A stretch of DNA of 7,165 nucleotides from an uncultured Clostridia bacterium. Its GTDB lineage: Bacteria > Bacillota > Clostridia > Saccharofermentanales > Fastidiosipilaceae. The DNA is taken from assembly GCA_947253135.1 (NCBI GenBank), contig CAMXYS010000084.1:1-7165 (forward strand), in the 5' to 3' direction. Of this stretch, positions 1 to 6,330 are shown in pieces; positions within the stretch are counted from its first letter, which is position 1; each line of letters begins with the position of its first letter. Both the position numbers and the translations under genes were made by a program. The notes beneath the pieces are model-generated. The model worked only from the letters and a program-made list of their open reading frames with translations, made no database searches and had not been told where the DNA came from.

Positions 1-894
1 ATCCTGGTTGTTTCCGCCGCTGACGGCCCGATGCCCCAGACGCGCGAACATATCCTGCTGGCCCGCCAGGTTGGTGTGCCTTCGCTGGTTGTTTTCTTGA
101 ACAAGTGCGACATGGCTGATCCTGAGCTGATTGAGCTGACTGAGATGGAAGTTCGCGAGCTGTTGAGCGAATATGATTTCCCCGGCGATGACATCCCGGT
201 AATCCAGGGTTCTGCTCTGGCTGCTCTGGAGTGCGAGTCCACTGATGTCAATGATCCCGCTTATGCGCCGATCCTGGAATTGATGGACGCTGTTGACAAC
301 TACATTCCCACACCTGAGCGCGATGTCGACAAGGATTTCTTGATGCCTGTTGAAGACGTCTTCTCCATTTCCGGCCGTGGTACTGTTGCTACCGGCCGTG
401 TCGAAAGCGGTAAGGTTAAGGTCGGCGACGCAGTTGACATTGTCGGCTTGAAAGATGAAAAATCTTCTTCTGTTGTTACCGGTGTTGAGATGTTCCACAA
501 GCAGATGGACGAGGCTGAAGCCGGTGACAATATCGGTGCCTTGCTCCGCGGTATAGCCCGTGAAGACATTGAGCGCGGTCAAGTTTTGGCCAAGCCCGGT
601 TCTATCCATCCGCACACCAAGTTCGTCGGTGAGACCTACGTTCTGACCACAGAAGAAGGTGGCCGTCATAAGCCTTTCTTCGACGGTTACCGTCCGCAGT
701 TCTACTTCCGTACAACGGACGTTACCGGTGTTGCCCATATGCCCGAGGGTGTTGAAATGTGCATGCCCGGTGACCACGTTTCCTTGAGTATTGAGCTGAT
801 CACTCCGATCGCCATGGCTGAAGGTCTGAAGTTCGCTATCCGTGAGGGCGGCAGAACGGTTGGTGCCGGTACGGTCACATCCATCAGCGAGTAA
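1..894 (+). CDS. tuf: Elongation factor Tu, 3' part (5' end outside window)
   Basis: Translation GTPase that delivers aminoacyl-tRNA to the ribosome in the cytoplasm. The frame is open from base 1, so 297 residues of an approximately 395-400 residue protein are present and roughly the first 100 (P-loop, switch I) are missing. Visible landmarks are the stretch ADGPMPQTREHI in the switch II region, the guanine-specificity motif NKCD (nt 100-111), the SAL motif (nt 211-219), and domains 2 and 3 with SGRGTVATGRVESG, GDNIGALLRG and the C-terminal FAIREGGRTVGAGTV. The ATG at nt 31 is an internal methionine, not the start. It ends in TAA and is followed directly by a strong terminator, so it is transcriptionally separate from the haem genes downstream. 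Nothing suggests a pseudogene. The TGRVESG variant, where TGRVERG is common, is a minor substitution. Confidence 0.98.
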   Translation: MLVVSAADGPMPQTREHILLARQVGVPSLVVFLNKCDMADPELIELTEMEVRELLSEYDFPGDDIPVIQGSALAALECESTDVNDPAYAPILELMDAVDNYIPTPERDVDKDFLMPVEDVFSISGRGTVATGRVESGKVKVGDAVDIVGLKDEKSSSVVTGVEMFHKQMDEAEAGDNIGALLRGIAREDIERGQVLAKPGSIHPHTKFVGETYVLTTEEGGRHKPFFDGYRPQFYFRTTDVTGVAHMPEGVEMCMPGDHVSLSIELITPIAMAEGLKFAIREGGRTVGAGTVTSISE

Positions 895-924
895 TTTTAA
901 TCAAAACTGAATTTTTAAGTTTGG

Positions 925-955
925 CAGTGTGTCCTTCGGGGCACACTGTTTTTTT
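925..955 (+). terminator. Rho-independent terminator of tuf
   Basis: A 10-bp stem (925-934 CAGTGTGTCC with 939-948 GGGCACACTG, one G-U wobble at 932/941) closes on the stable tetraloop TTCG (935-938) and is followed by seven T (949-955). It lies 31 nt after the tuf stop and insulates the haem locus from tuf transcription. Confidence 0.95.
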
Positions 956-981
956 ACTTTTACAACAACTGATTCATCCGC

Positions 982-1011
982 TTGACAAAAGAAGTTAGCT
1001 GGGCTTAACAT
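982..1011 (+). promoter_or_regulatory. Probable sigma-70/SigA promoter of the haem operon
   Basis: A perfect -35 box TTGACA (982-987) is followed after 18 nt by TAACAT (1006-1011), a 4/6 match to TATAAT. The expected start is near 1018, giving an approximately 65-nt leader before the ATG at 1083. It sits just after the tuf terminator, where a new promoter is needed. The weak -10 and the repeats lying over it fit a regulated promoter. Confidence 0.7.
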
Positions 1012-1030
1012 TAGTTAGCTGGTGCTAAAA
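993..1030 (+). promoter_or_regulatory. Tandem 20-bp-spaced repeats over -10/+1, candidate operator
   Basis: The 10-mer AGTTAGCTGG occurs at 993-1002 and again at 1013-1022, and each copy continues into a TAA-containing half (14 of 18 positions shared). The second copy is a perfect dyad TTAGC-TGGT-GCTAA (1015-1028). The first is an imperfect dyad, GTTAGC-TGGG-CTTAAC (994-1009). The spacing of 20 bp is about two helical turns, and the units cover the spacer, the -10 and the predicted transcription start, as a repressor would. The sequence does not match the Fur or DtxR/IdeR consensus as I know them, so the regulator is unidentified. Iron or haem control is inferred only from the genes downstream. 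Confidence 0.6.
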
Positions 1031-1070
1031 CCAAATCGGCACCATTATCATTTCGGGATAACTTCCTTAG

Positions 1071-1077
1071 AAAGAGG
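1071..1077 (+). promoter_or_regulatory. Ribosome binding site for the 1155-aa gene
   Basis: AAAGAGG ends 5 nt before the ATG at 1083. This fixes the start despite the long 20-residue hydrophilic N-terminus. The next in-frame candidate, GTG at 1128, has no Shine-Dalgarno sequence. Confidence 0.8.
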
Positions 1078-1082
1078 CTTCT

Positions 1083-4000
1083 ATGTCAAGTTTTGTGGGA
1101 GCTGAAGTAAAGATTAACAGAAACAGAGTGGCTGACCGGCCGCTGCTGTGGGTGCTTTTATTCAGCTTTTTTATTTTTTCTTTGCCGGTGTTTACTTGGT
1201 CGGGGCAGTTGCGGGCAGCCGGAAAATCATACGAAGTGCCGGTGAAACTCATGCATGCCTATGAAAAAGATAAGGAGTCTATGGGCAACCCTGCTATGGG
1301 GCAGACGGCTAAAATTACCGAAACGCCAACAGGTACTGAGATTGAAATCAGTTTTAAGGCCTTGGACTTCATGAATATGCATGGGCACTTGCTAAAGCTT
1401 TACAGTTGGGACGGTGAACCTTCCCCTGAAAAAGATGATACCTGCCGGCCGGCAGAAGTCTTAGAGGAAGATACCGATGCCGGTCTCGATGGGCAGCAAA
1501 CAACCTTCCCCTCCCTTATCAAAATTAAACGTCCGGTCTGTCGCGAAGGTGAGTTCTATGTCCGTGTCAGGGTTGATGCGATGGACAGCATCGCCGGTGG
1601 TGAAGGCCAAGGGGAGCAGAATGCTCGCCTGGTTTTTGACTACTCTCAGGCACCGGCACCCGTTGCCGGTGTTCCGCTCGCCGCTGAGACAGCGAGTGGC
1701 CAAGCTTCTTCTGAGACCGGCAAGCAGGAAGGTGAACAAAGCGATGAACAGGCCGGTAAAGGCGGCCTGGACTATGACCTAAGTCAATTGCAAGATGGCA
1801 AGTATACAGTCGATATTGACTTGTGGCACATGCATGAAGATCGTCCTTCGATGGGCAATGGCTCCATGAATCACCAGGCTTTATTGACAGTCAAGGAGGG
1901 TAAGGTTCAGTGCGAATTTACCGTCCACCCCATGGGAGTGAGCGGGATTGTCGCCTCTTTAATCACCTTTCAATATCCGGACGAAAATGGTGATTTGCAA
2001 TTTGCTGAAATTGTGGAAAACGAATTGCCGGGTGATAAGCCCAGTAAATTCTCCTTTCCTCTTTACAAAGGGGACGAGTATATGCATTGCATGGTCGACC
2101 CTAATGTCGACGCTATGGGAAACAAACCGGTTGACGCCCGCTTTCGTTTTTATTGGGACAGCTTAAATAAGGTTGCAGATGACTTTGTCTTGACTGGAGA
2201 TAAAGAGACGGTCTATGGAGATGTCTTTACTCCGGCAGTTGACTTTACCGATGAAGCGACCGGCATTCGCCTCTTAGCTGAGGAACGGGTTCTGGCCTCC
2301 GGCGTTCAAATGAAGGCAGAGACTGTAACAAACGGTGAGATCTTCGACAGGGCACAAGATTTTGCCAAAAAACAAGACAAGAGCTTGACTTTGTATAAGA
2401 TCAGTCTAGAAGACGAAACCGGTAATCCGCTTAAACCGGTCCGTCAAATCAATCTACAATTCCCTATCCCGGAAGGGGTTCAGTCTGAAAATCTGCAAAT
2501 CATTAACTTTGCTGAGGATGGCACCCCCAACCCCATGCAGGGCAAGGAAGTAGATGGCAAATACGACATTGTCACCGGCGATGCGGGTTTCTTTGCTGTG
2601 GCTGTCCCGGGTCGGGCAGGCGGTGTCCCGGTCTGGTTTTGGCTTTGCTGCGGAGCAGCTGTTTTGATTGTGGTGATCGCCGTGGCTATAAAAGTCGGAC
2701 GGAATAAAGGCAAAACTGCTAAGACGGCAGCCCTTCTGCTGGCTTTGGCAACAGCTCTGAGCCTGGCGGTCGGGTCAAATGCTTCCCTGCGGGCAGCTGA
2801 GACTACAACAAGTGCTGCGAATAGGGGTGAAAGTACTGCTGAGACAGAGACTGTCAAAGCCGCTGAACAGGCAGAGTCTAAGAGCGGTGCACAAATTTCT
2901 GCTGATGCTAAAGGTTCTTTTATAGCTAGGATTTTTGGCAGTTACCTCAATCCGGAAACGGGAAAAACTGAAGACGGTGGCACACAAAATGCAGCCATCG
3001 GCGAAGGCATGGTAGACGGAGTGGTGACACCTTCGGATCCGGCCGGAGGCATCGACAGTGTCTTCGGCAAACCGAAACCGGGCGAAGAAAAATATGCGGA
3101 TGCTTTAGTGGAAAAAAGATTGGATGGCAAGATTTTTGCCACGGTCCGGCTTTACTTGATAAACTTCGTCAATGTCAATGAAAAGGATGGCCCTTTCTTC
3201 AAGGTCCTCCAACCGGACGGCGAATATAAATTGGTCGATTATCATGTGACTAAAACCTTGTTTGAAGGACCGGATGGCGTCAATTATAGCGACTTTCGCT
3301 TTGAAGTTCCCGATACAAACTTTAAAGTTTCAGTGGAAATGTTTGTTAATCCTATGGGCCGGGCGGTCAAGTACTTTATTGTTTCAACCGGTGAGTTAAC
3401 AGCCGGGACTAAAGACTTTAATGACTTCTTTGTCCAAGATGACCATCTTTATTTACAGGCACAAAAGCGCAATAAGCTCCTCATCGGAGGCGGTATAGCG
3501 GCCCTGGTCATCATTGTCCTGGTGGTTGTGGTCGTCCGTTCAAAAAAAAACAAAAAAGGGGCTAAGGTAGCCGGCCTCTTGCTCGCCTTGACTTTTTGCT
3601 GCTCACTCACCGGCTGTGGAGCCGGTGGCCCTGTCTACAAAGATCGGGAACTACCGGGGGTGGGAGATAAAATTAATATCCCTTCAGAGTATCTGGAAGA
3701 TGATACGGATTTAGAGACTGTTAATCGGGGAAAAACCTCCGCTGAAGAAGGGCAAGAGAGGATTGTTTGTACCTCGGTTGCCCTCTGCGAGATGATGGAT
3801 AAGCTGGGTATAAACTTGGTCGGTCGCCCGACAACCAAATTAAATCGGATGCCGGCGCGCTATGACGATATTGTTCAAATTGGTATGCCGATGAATCCCA
3901 ATATGGAGGTTATCTACAGCTTAAAACCCACGGTGGTCTATTGTCCGGACAGCTTGGAGGATTGGCTGAAAGAGGGTTTTGAAAAGCACCAGTTGCCGAT

Positions 4001-4550
4001 TGAATTTGTCAATTTGAAGTCGACGGCAGCCTTGTATGAAGCGGTGGAATCGGTGGGCAAACGCTTTGGCAAGGAGGAAGCTGTAGCCCAATTACAGGCG
4101 GAGTACCAGGCTTTTTTGTCCGGTTACCAGGAAGCGACTAAAGACATGGAAAAACCGCGTGTTCTTTTAATTATGGGTTTGCCCGGTTCTTACGTGGTGG
4201 CTACTCCGACCTCTTATGCGGGCAGTTTACTGGCCTTGTCCGGTGCTGAAAATATTTTTCCGGGAGATGGGAAAACTGAATTTATGAATGTCAGTCCGGA
4301 GGAAATGCTCAGCCAAGATCCTGATATCATCTTGCGCACGGCCCATGCCATGCCGGAGGTGGTGAACGAAATGTTTGCCAAAGAATTTAAAGAGAATACA
4401 ATCTGGAAAAATTTCAGAGCGGTCAAGGAAGGCCATGTCTACGACTTGGATTCAAGCTATTTTGGCATGAGCGCCAACTTTGACTACAACAAGGGTCTGG
4501 ATCAATTAAAAGAAATTTTCGCCGACTATCAGGGAACGGTGCAAAAATAA
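1083..4550 (+). CDS. NEAT-NEAT-Shp-IsdE/HtsA fusion: putative haem-uptake polyprotein
   Basis: Predicted surface haem receptor and haem-binding lipoprotein in one 1155-residue chain. Domains in order: signal peptide 1-46 (hydrophobic 21-38); NEAT-like 1 at about 48-187 (YEVPVKLMHAYE, SMGNPAM); Ala/Gly/Glu-rich linker; NEAT-like 2 at about 238-360 (LWHMHEDRPSMGNGSM); probable Ig-like region 380-509; transmembrane helix 515-536; basic loop 537-547; second signal-like segment 548-572; Shp-like domain about 616-772; transmembrane helix 799-818; basic loop 819-828; lipobox LTGC at 842-845; class III substrate-binding protein about 892-1150. The last part resembles IsdE/HtsA, with PMNPNME, MGLPGSYVVAT and RTAHAMP. 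No internal Shine-Dalgarno plus start is evident at the junctions, so the parts are made as one chain unless slippage occurs. It overlaps the permease gene by 1 nt. The family calls are firm for NEAT and IsdE, good for Shp. Signal-peptidase processing is inferred. Confidence 0.9.
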   Translation: MSSFVGAEVKINRNRVADRPLLWVLLFSFFIFSLPVFTWSGQLRAAGKSYEVPVKLMHAYEKDKESMGNPAMGQTAKITETPTGTEIEISFKALDFMNMHGHLLKLYSWDGEPSPEKDDTCRPAEVLEEDTDAGLDGQQTTFPSLIKIKRPVCREGEFYVRVRVDAMDSIAGGEGQGEQNARLVFDYSQAPAPVAGVPLAAETASGQASSETGKQEGEQSDEQAGKGGLDYDLSQLQDGKYTVDIDLWHMHEDRPSMGNGSMNHQALLTVKEGKVQCEFTVHPMGVSGIVASLITFQYPDENGDLQFAEIVENELPGDKPSKFSFPLYKGDEYMHCMVDPNVDAMGNKPVDARFRFYWDSLNKVADDFVLTGDKETVYGDVFTPAVDFTDEATGIRLLAEERVLASGVQMKAETVTNGEIFDRAQDFAKKQDKSLTLYKISLEDETGNPLKPVRQINLQFPIPEGVQSENLQIINFAEDGTPNPMQGKEVDGKYDIVTGDAGFFAVAVPGRAGGVPVWFWLCCGAAVLIVVIAVAIKVGRNKGKTAKTAALLLALATALSLAVGSNASLRAAETTTSAANRGESTAETETVKAAEQAESKSGAQISADAKGSFIARIFGSYLNPETGKTEDGGTQNAAIGEGMVDGVVTPSDPAGGIDSVFGKPKPGEEKYADALVEKRLDGKIFATVRLYLINFVNVNEKDGPFFKVLQPDGEYKLVDYHVTKTLFEGPDGVNYSDFRFEVPDTNFKVSVEMFVNPMGRAVKYFIVSTGELTAGTKDFNDFFVQDDHLYLQAQKRNKLLIGGGIAALVIIVLVVVVVRSKKNKKGAKVAGLLLALTFCCSLTGCGAGGPVYKDRELPGVGDKINIPSEYLEDDTDLETVNRGKTSAEEGQERIVCTSVALCEMMDKLGINLVGRPTTKLNRMPARYDDIVQIGMPMNPNMEVIYSLKPTVVYCPDSLEDWLKEGFEKHQLPIEFVNLKSTAALYEAVESVGKRFGKEEAVAQLQAEYQAFLSGYQEATKDMEKPRVLLIMGLPGSYVVATPTSYAGSLLALSGAENIFPGDGKTEFMNVSPEEMLSQDPDIILRTAHAMPEVVNEMFAKEFKENTIWKNFRAVKEGHVYDLDSSYFGMSANFDYNKGLDQLKEIFADYQGTVQK
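1224..1643 (+). other. NEAT-like haem-binding domain 1 (residues 48-187)
   Basis: It opens with the YxVPVKLMHAYE strand, then the loop motif ESMGNPAM (M67, M72), and ends with a strand pair containing VDAM (M167) and ARLVFDY. The YxxxY motif of staphylococcal Isd NEAT domains is absent from the last strands, so methionine ligation is possible but unproven. It has one cysteine pair, C121 and C153, which could form a disulphide outside the cell. Confidence 0.85.
1794..2162 (+). other. NEAT-like haem-binding domain 2 (residues 238-360)
   Basis: The layout is the same as domain 1: GKYTVDIDLWHMHE, then PSMGNGSM (M257, M262), and the closing strands with VDAMG (M345) and ARFRFYWD. Cysteines C277 and C336 form a second possible pair. 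It is clearly a diverged relative of domain 1, separated from it by a flexible 50-residue linker. Confidence 0.85.
2625..2798 (+). other. Junction 1: transmembrane anchor, basic loop, internal signal peptide
   Basis: Residues 515-536 (hydrophobic, starting VPVWFWLCCGAA) form a stop-transfer helix. It is followed by the short basic loop 537-547 with five Lys/Arg. A second hydrophobic stretch, AALLLALATALSLAV, then leads to SNASLRAA (to residue 572). The ending LRAA is the same as at the end of the N-terminal signal peptide (residues 43-46). Cleavage by signal peptidase I after A567 (S-N-A) or A571/A572 is plausible. Confidence 0.75.
2928..3398 (+). other. Shp-like haem-binding domain (residues 616-772)
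   Basis: The stretch YLNPETGKTEDGGT followed by GEGMVDGVV, and the closing MFVNPMGRAVKYFIVSTGEL, resemble the streptococcal surface haem protein Shp as I recall it (GQGMVEG and EPMGREV segments). In Shp the haem iron is held by two methionines in these two segments. The counterparts here are M643 and M758. The domain has an insertion between the two compared with Shp. It stands directly before a transmembrane helix, as in Shp. Confidence 0.75.
3477..3617 (+). other. Junction 2: transmembrane anchor, basic loop, internal lipoprotein signal
   Basis: Residues 799-818 are a very hydrophobic helix (IAALVIIVLVVVVV). They are followed by RSKKNKKGAK (819-828, six positive charges) and then VAGLLLALTFCCSLTGC. 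The tetrad LTGC (842-845) is a textbook lipobox followed by Gly. Signal peptidase II would cut before C845 and leave a diacylglyceryl-modified cysteine as residue 1 of the substrate-binding protein. Confidence 0.85.
3542..3565 (+). other. A9 tract and possible slippage site with flanking off-frame stops
   Basis: Nine A (3542-3550), a C, then six A (3552-3557). In the reading frame this contains A-AAA-AAC, a known type of -1 slippery heptamer (3545-3551). A -1 shift gives TAA at 3563-3565 and a +1 shift gives TAG at 3568-3570. Either would end the protein in a basic tail right after the second transmembrane helix. Confidence 0.45.
3756..4532 (+). other. IsdE/HtsA-like haem-binding protein domain (residues 892-1150)
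   Basis: This is a full-length helical-backbone (class III) substrate-binding domain, starting ERIVCTSVALCEMMDKLGI and ending DQLKEIFADYQ. It closely resembles staphylococcal IsdE. The two haem-ligand regions known in IsdE (a Met in the PMNPNME segment and a His late in the protein) have counterparts at M937 or M941 and H1088 (RTAHAMP). It would deliver haem to the permease encoded next. Confidence 0.9.
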
Positions 4551-5548
4551 TGAGTAGCAAAAAAGATCGCTTTTGGTTAAAAACGCTTATTTTGCTACTG
4601 GCTCTCTTGCTTTTAGCTTTTGTTTCGATGATGCTGGGCAGCTTAAAGGTGGGAGCCGGCCAACTGTTCAGAGGGCTTTTCATAGAGCCGGATGAGCTGG
4701 TGGCAGCGGTTGTGGACCTGCGCTTTCCGCGAATTTTTATTTCGGTACTGGCCGGTTCCGCCTTGTCGGTAGCCGGCTGCCAGCTGCAGGCTGTGCTCCA
4801 CAACCCGCTCGCCGACCCCGGCATTATCGGCGTCTCCGGCGGTGCACAATTTATGAATATGCTAGCCGGCTTTATACTGCCTCAATTCTACTTTGCCAAA
4901 CCGCTGTTTTCTTTCATTGGCGGCGCCCTGGGCTTTGTAATTGTCTATTTTCTGGCTTTGAAAGACGGCCTAAAACCCCTGCGCATCATCTTGACCGGTA
5001 TTGCTATTAACGCCATGTTTATGGGCATGGTGCAGGGACTGACCTATATGAGCGGTCAGATTATGGGAGCCACACCGGGACTTTCAGTGGTCAACATCAG
5101 TATGAAGGGCTGGCCGGATGTCTATTTTCTTTTGACTTACATACCGGCCGGCTTAATTGTAGCCATGTTGTTTGCCAAAATGTGCAACCTTTTGCTGTTG
5201 GAAGAAAAGACGATTGCCGGGCTGGGCATCAAGGTGAGTCGGATGCGTTTTTTGATTTCCATGATCGCTGTATTTTTAGCCTCGTTGGCCACCTCTATCG
5301 TCGGCATTATTTCTTTCTTAGCCCTGATTGTGCCACATGTAGCTCGCTTCTTGATCGGCAATGACCACACCAAGCTGTTGCCCTTCGCCGGTCTGCTGGG
5401 CGGCTTTATCTTTTTGTTTTTTGATACCCTGGGTCGCTTAATCTTACTGCCGATTGAGATACCTGCAGCCATTTTGATGATGGTGATTGGCGGACCGATT
5501 TTTATCATTTTGTTCCGCAAAGGAGACAGGGTGAGCTATGGCAGATAA
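4550..5548 (+). CDS. FecCD-family haem ABC transporter permease (IsdF/HtsB-like)
   Basis: Membrane-spanning half-transporter that, as a homodimer, passes haem from the IsdE/HtsA-like lipoprotein into the cytoplasm. The 332-residue length is normal for FecCD/BtuC-type permeases. Diagnostic stretches are LRFPRIFISVLAGSALS (57-73), the family signature AVLHNPLADPGIIGVSGGA (81-99), the ATPase-contact region around GLGIKVSRMR and the late motif SFLALIVPHVAR (255-266). About nine or ten hydrophobic helices can be seen, beginning at residues 10-30. The start ATG overlaps the stop of the preceding gene as TAATG. No strong Shine-Dalgarno sequence lies at the usual distance, so translational coupling to the polyprotein is likely. 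Haem as the substrate is inferred from the fused haem-binding partner; siderophore permeases share the same motifs. Confidence 0.93.
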   Translation: MSSKKDRFWLKTLILLLALLLLAFVSMMLGSLKVGAGQLFRGLFIEPDELVAAVVDLRFPRIFISVLAGSALSVAGCQLQAVLHNPLADPGIIGVSGGAQFMNMLAGFILPQFYFAKPLFSFIGGALGFVIVYFLALKDGLKPLRIILTGIAINAMFMGMVQGLTYMSGQIMGATPGLSVVNISMKGWPDVYFLLTYIPAGLIVAMLFAKMCNLLLLEEKTIAGLGIKVSRMRFLISMIAVFLASLATSIVGIISFLALIVPHVARFLIGNDHTKLLPFAGLLGGFIFLFFDTLGRLILLPIEIPAAILMMVIGGPIFIILFRKGDRVSYGR

Positions 5549-6320
5549 GTATTTATTTAAAGTTGAAGATTTAGACTTTGCCTATCCAGGAACAGAGCTC
5601 CTGTTCCATGATTTCGATTTAGTCTTGCCGGAAGGCAAAGTGATTTGCATTGTGGGACAAAATGGCTGTGGCAAGTCCACCCTGCTCAATTTGTTAGGTA
5701 AGAATTTGCTTCCTAAAGCGGGCGAAATCTCCTTGGCAGGGCACTCTCTGCGGGACTTTAAACGCAAAGATTTTGCTCAGGCAGTGGCCATTGTGCACCA
5801 GCAAAACAGGGCGCCGGGCGATTTGACGGTAGAGGAGCTGGTCAGCTACGGGAGAATACCACACAATCCCTTGTTGGCTGTGCGGTTGAGTGAGCAGGAT
5901 TGGGCGGCAGTTGACCGGGCCTTGGCTTGGACCAATACCGAAAGCCTGCGCAGGCGCGAGATCGGAACCTTGTCCTACGGCCAGCTGCAAAGAGTCTGGA
6001 TCGCCATGGCTTTGGCCCAAGAGACTAAGATTTTATTTTTAGATGAACCGACTAATTTTTTAGATATTCGCTTTCAGATCGAAGTTTTGAGTTTGATTAA
6101 ATCCTTAAACCGAGATAAAGGGATGAGTATCGTCATGGTCTTACACGATATCAACCAAGCCATTGCTTATTGTGACCGGGTGGTCGCTCTAAAAGAAGGT
6201 GAGCTGTTGATGAATGGACCGGTAAACGATTTTTTAGACAGAGAACTTTTGCGAAATGTCTACGATATTGATCTGACAATTGCCGAGTATTCCGATCAAC
6301 ACTTTGTGTTGACAGTATGA
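5538..6320 (+). CDS. Haem/iron ABC transporter ATP-binding protein (FecE/HtsC-like)
   Basis: Cytoplasmic ATPase that powers the permease encoded upstream. In 260 residues it has every catalytic element: Walker A GQNGCGKST (40-48), Q-loop Q88/Q89 in VHQQNRAPG, signature LSYGQLQRV (145-153), Walker B ILFLDE (165-170), D-loop FLD (174-176) and switch histidine H203 in MVLHDINQA. The signature reads LSYGQ, not LSGGQ. The Gly-to-Tyr change is at the middle position; the S, the second G and the Q are kept. The start ATG lies within the permease gene, giving an 11-nt overlap. AAAGGAG (5519-5525) is 12 nt upstream, rather far, and GGTGAG lies close to the start. The overlap argues for coupled, stoichiometric production. 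Substrate assignment again rests on context. Confidence 0.94.
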   Translation: MADKYLFKVEDLDFAYPGTELLFHDFDLVLPEGKVICIVGQNGCGKSTLLNLLGKNLLPKAGEISLAGHSLRDFKRKDFAQAVAIVHQQNRAPGDLTVEELVSYGRIPHNPLLAVRLSEQDWAAVDRALAWTNTESLRRREIGTLSYGQLQRVWIAMALAQETKILFLDEPTNFLDIRFQIEVLSLIKSLNRDKGMSIVMVLHDINQAIAYCDRVVALKEGELLMNGPVNDFLDRELLRNVYDIDLTIAEYSDQHFVLTV

Positions 6321-6330
6321 AATAGAGGGT

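Noticed and set aside
993..1030. DtxR/IdeR-type iron box
   Set aside because: GTTAG and TTAAC elements are present, but the distance between the arms does not fit the GTTAG-N-CTAAC core of that family.
1477..1782. 101-codon open frame on the same strand inside NEAT domain 1
   Set aside because: It is out of frame with a strongly supported domain, has no Shine-Dalgarno sequence and has a composition typical of a shifted frame.
2480..2857. Antisense open frame of 125 codons
   Set aside because: It lies wholly opposite the polyprotein gene, has no ribosome binding site and no recognisable domain. It is a shadow of the coding strand.
3564..3590. Internal translation start giving a separate lipoprotein gene
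   Set aside because: The only in-frame candidates (TTG at 3579 and 3588) have a poorly placed AAGG and would remove the basic n-region needed for a lipoprotein signal.
1083..4550. LPXTG sortase anchor at the receptor ends
   Set aside because: No LPXTG-like motif precedes either transmembrane helix; the anchors look like plain membrane helices.
4423..4849. Antisense open frames over the polyprotein/permease junction
   Set aside because: They oppose two well-supported genes and have no family resemblance or start signal.
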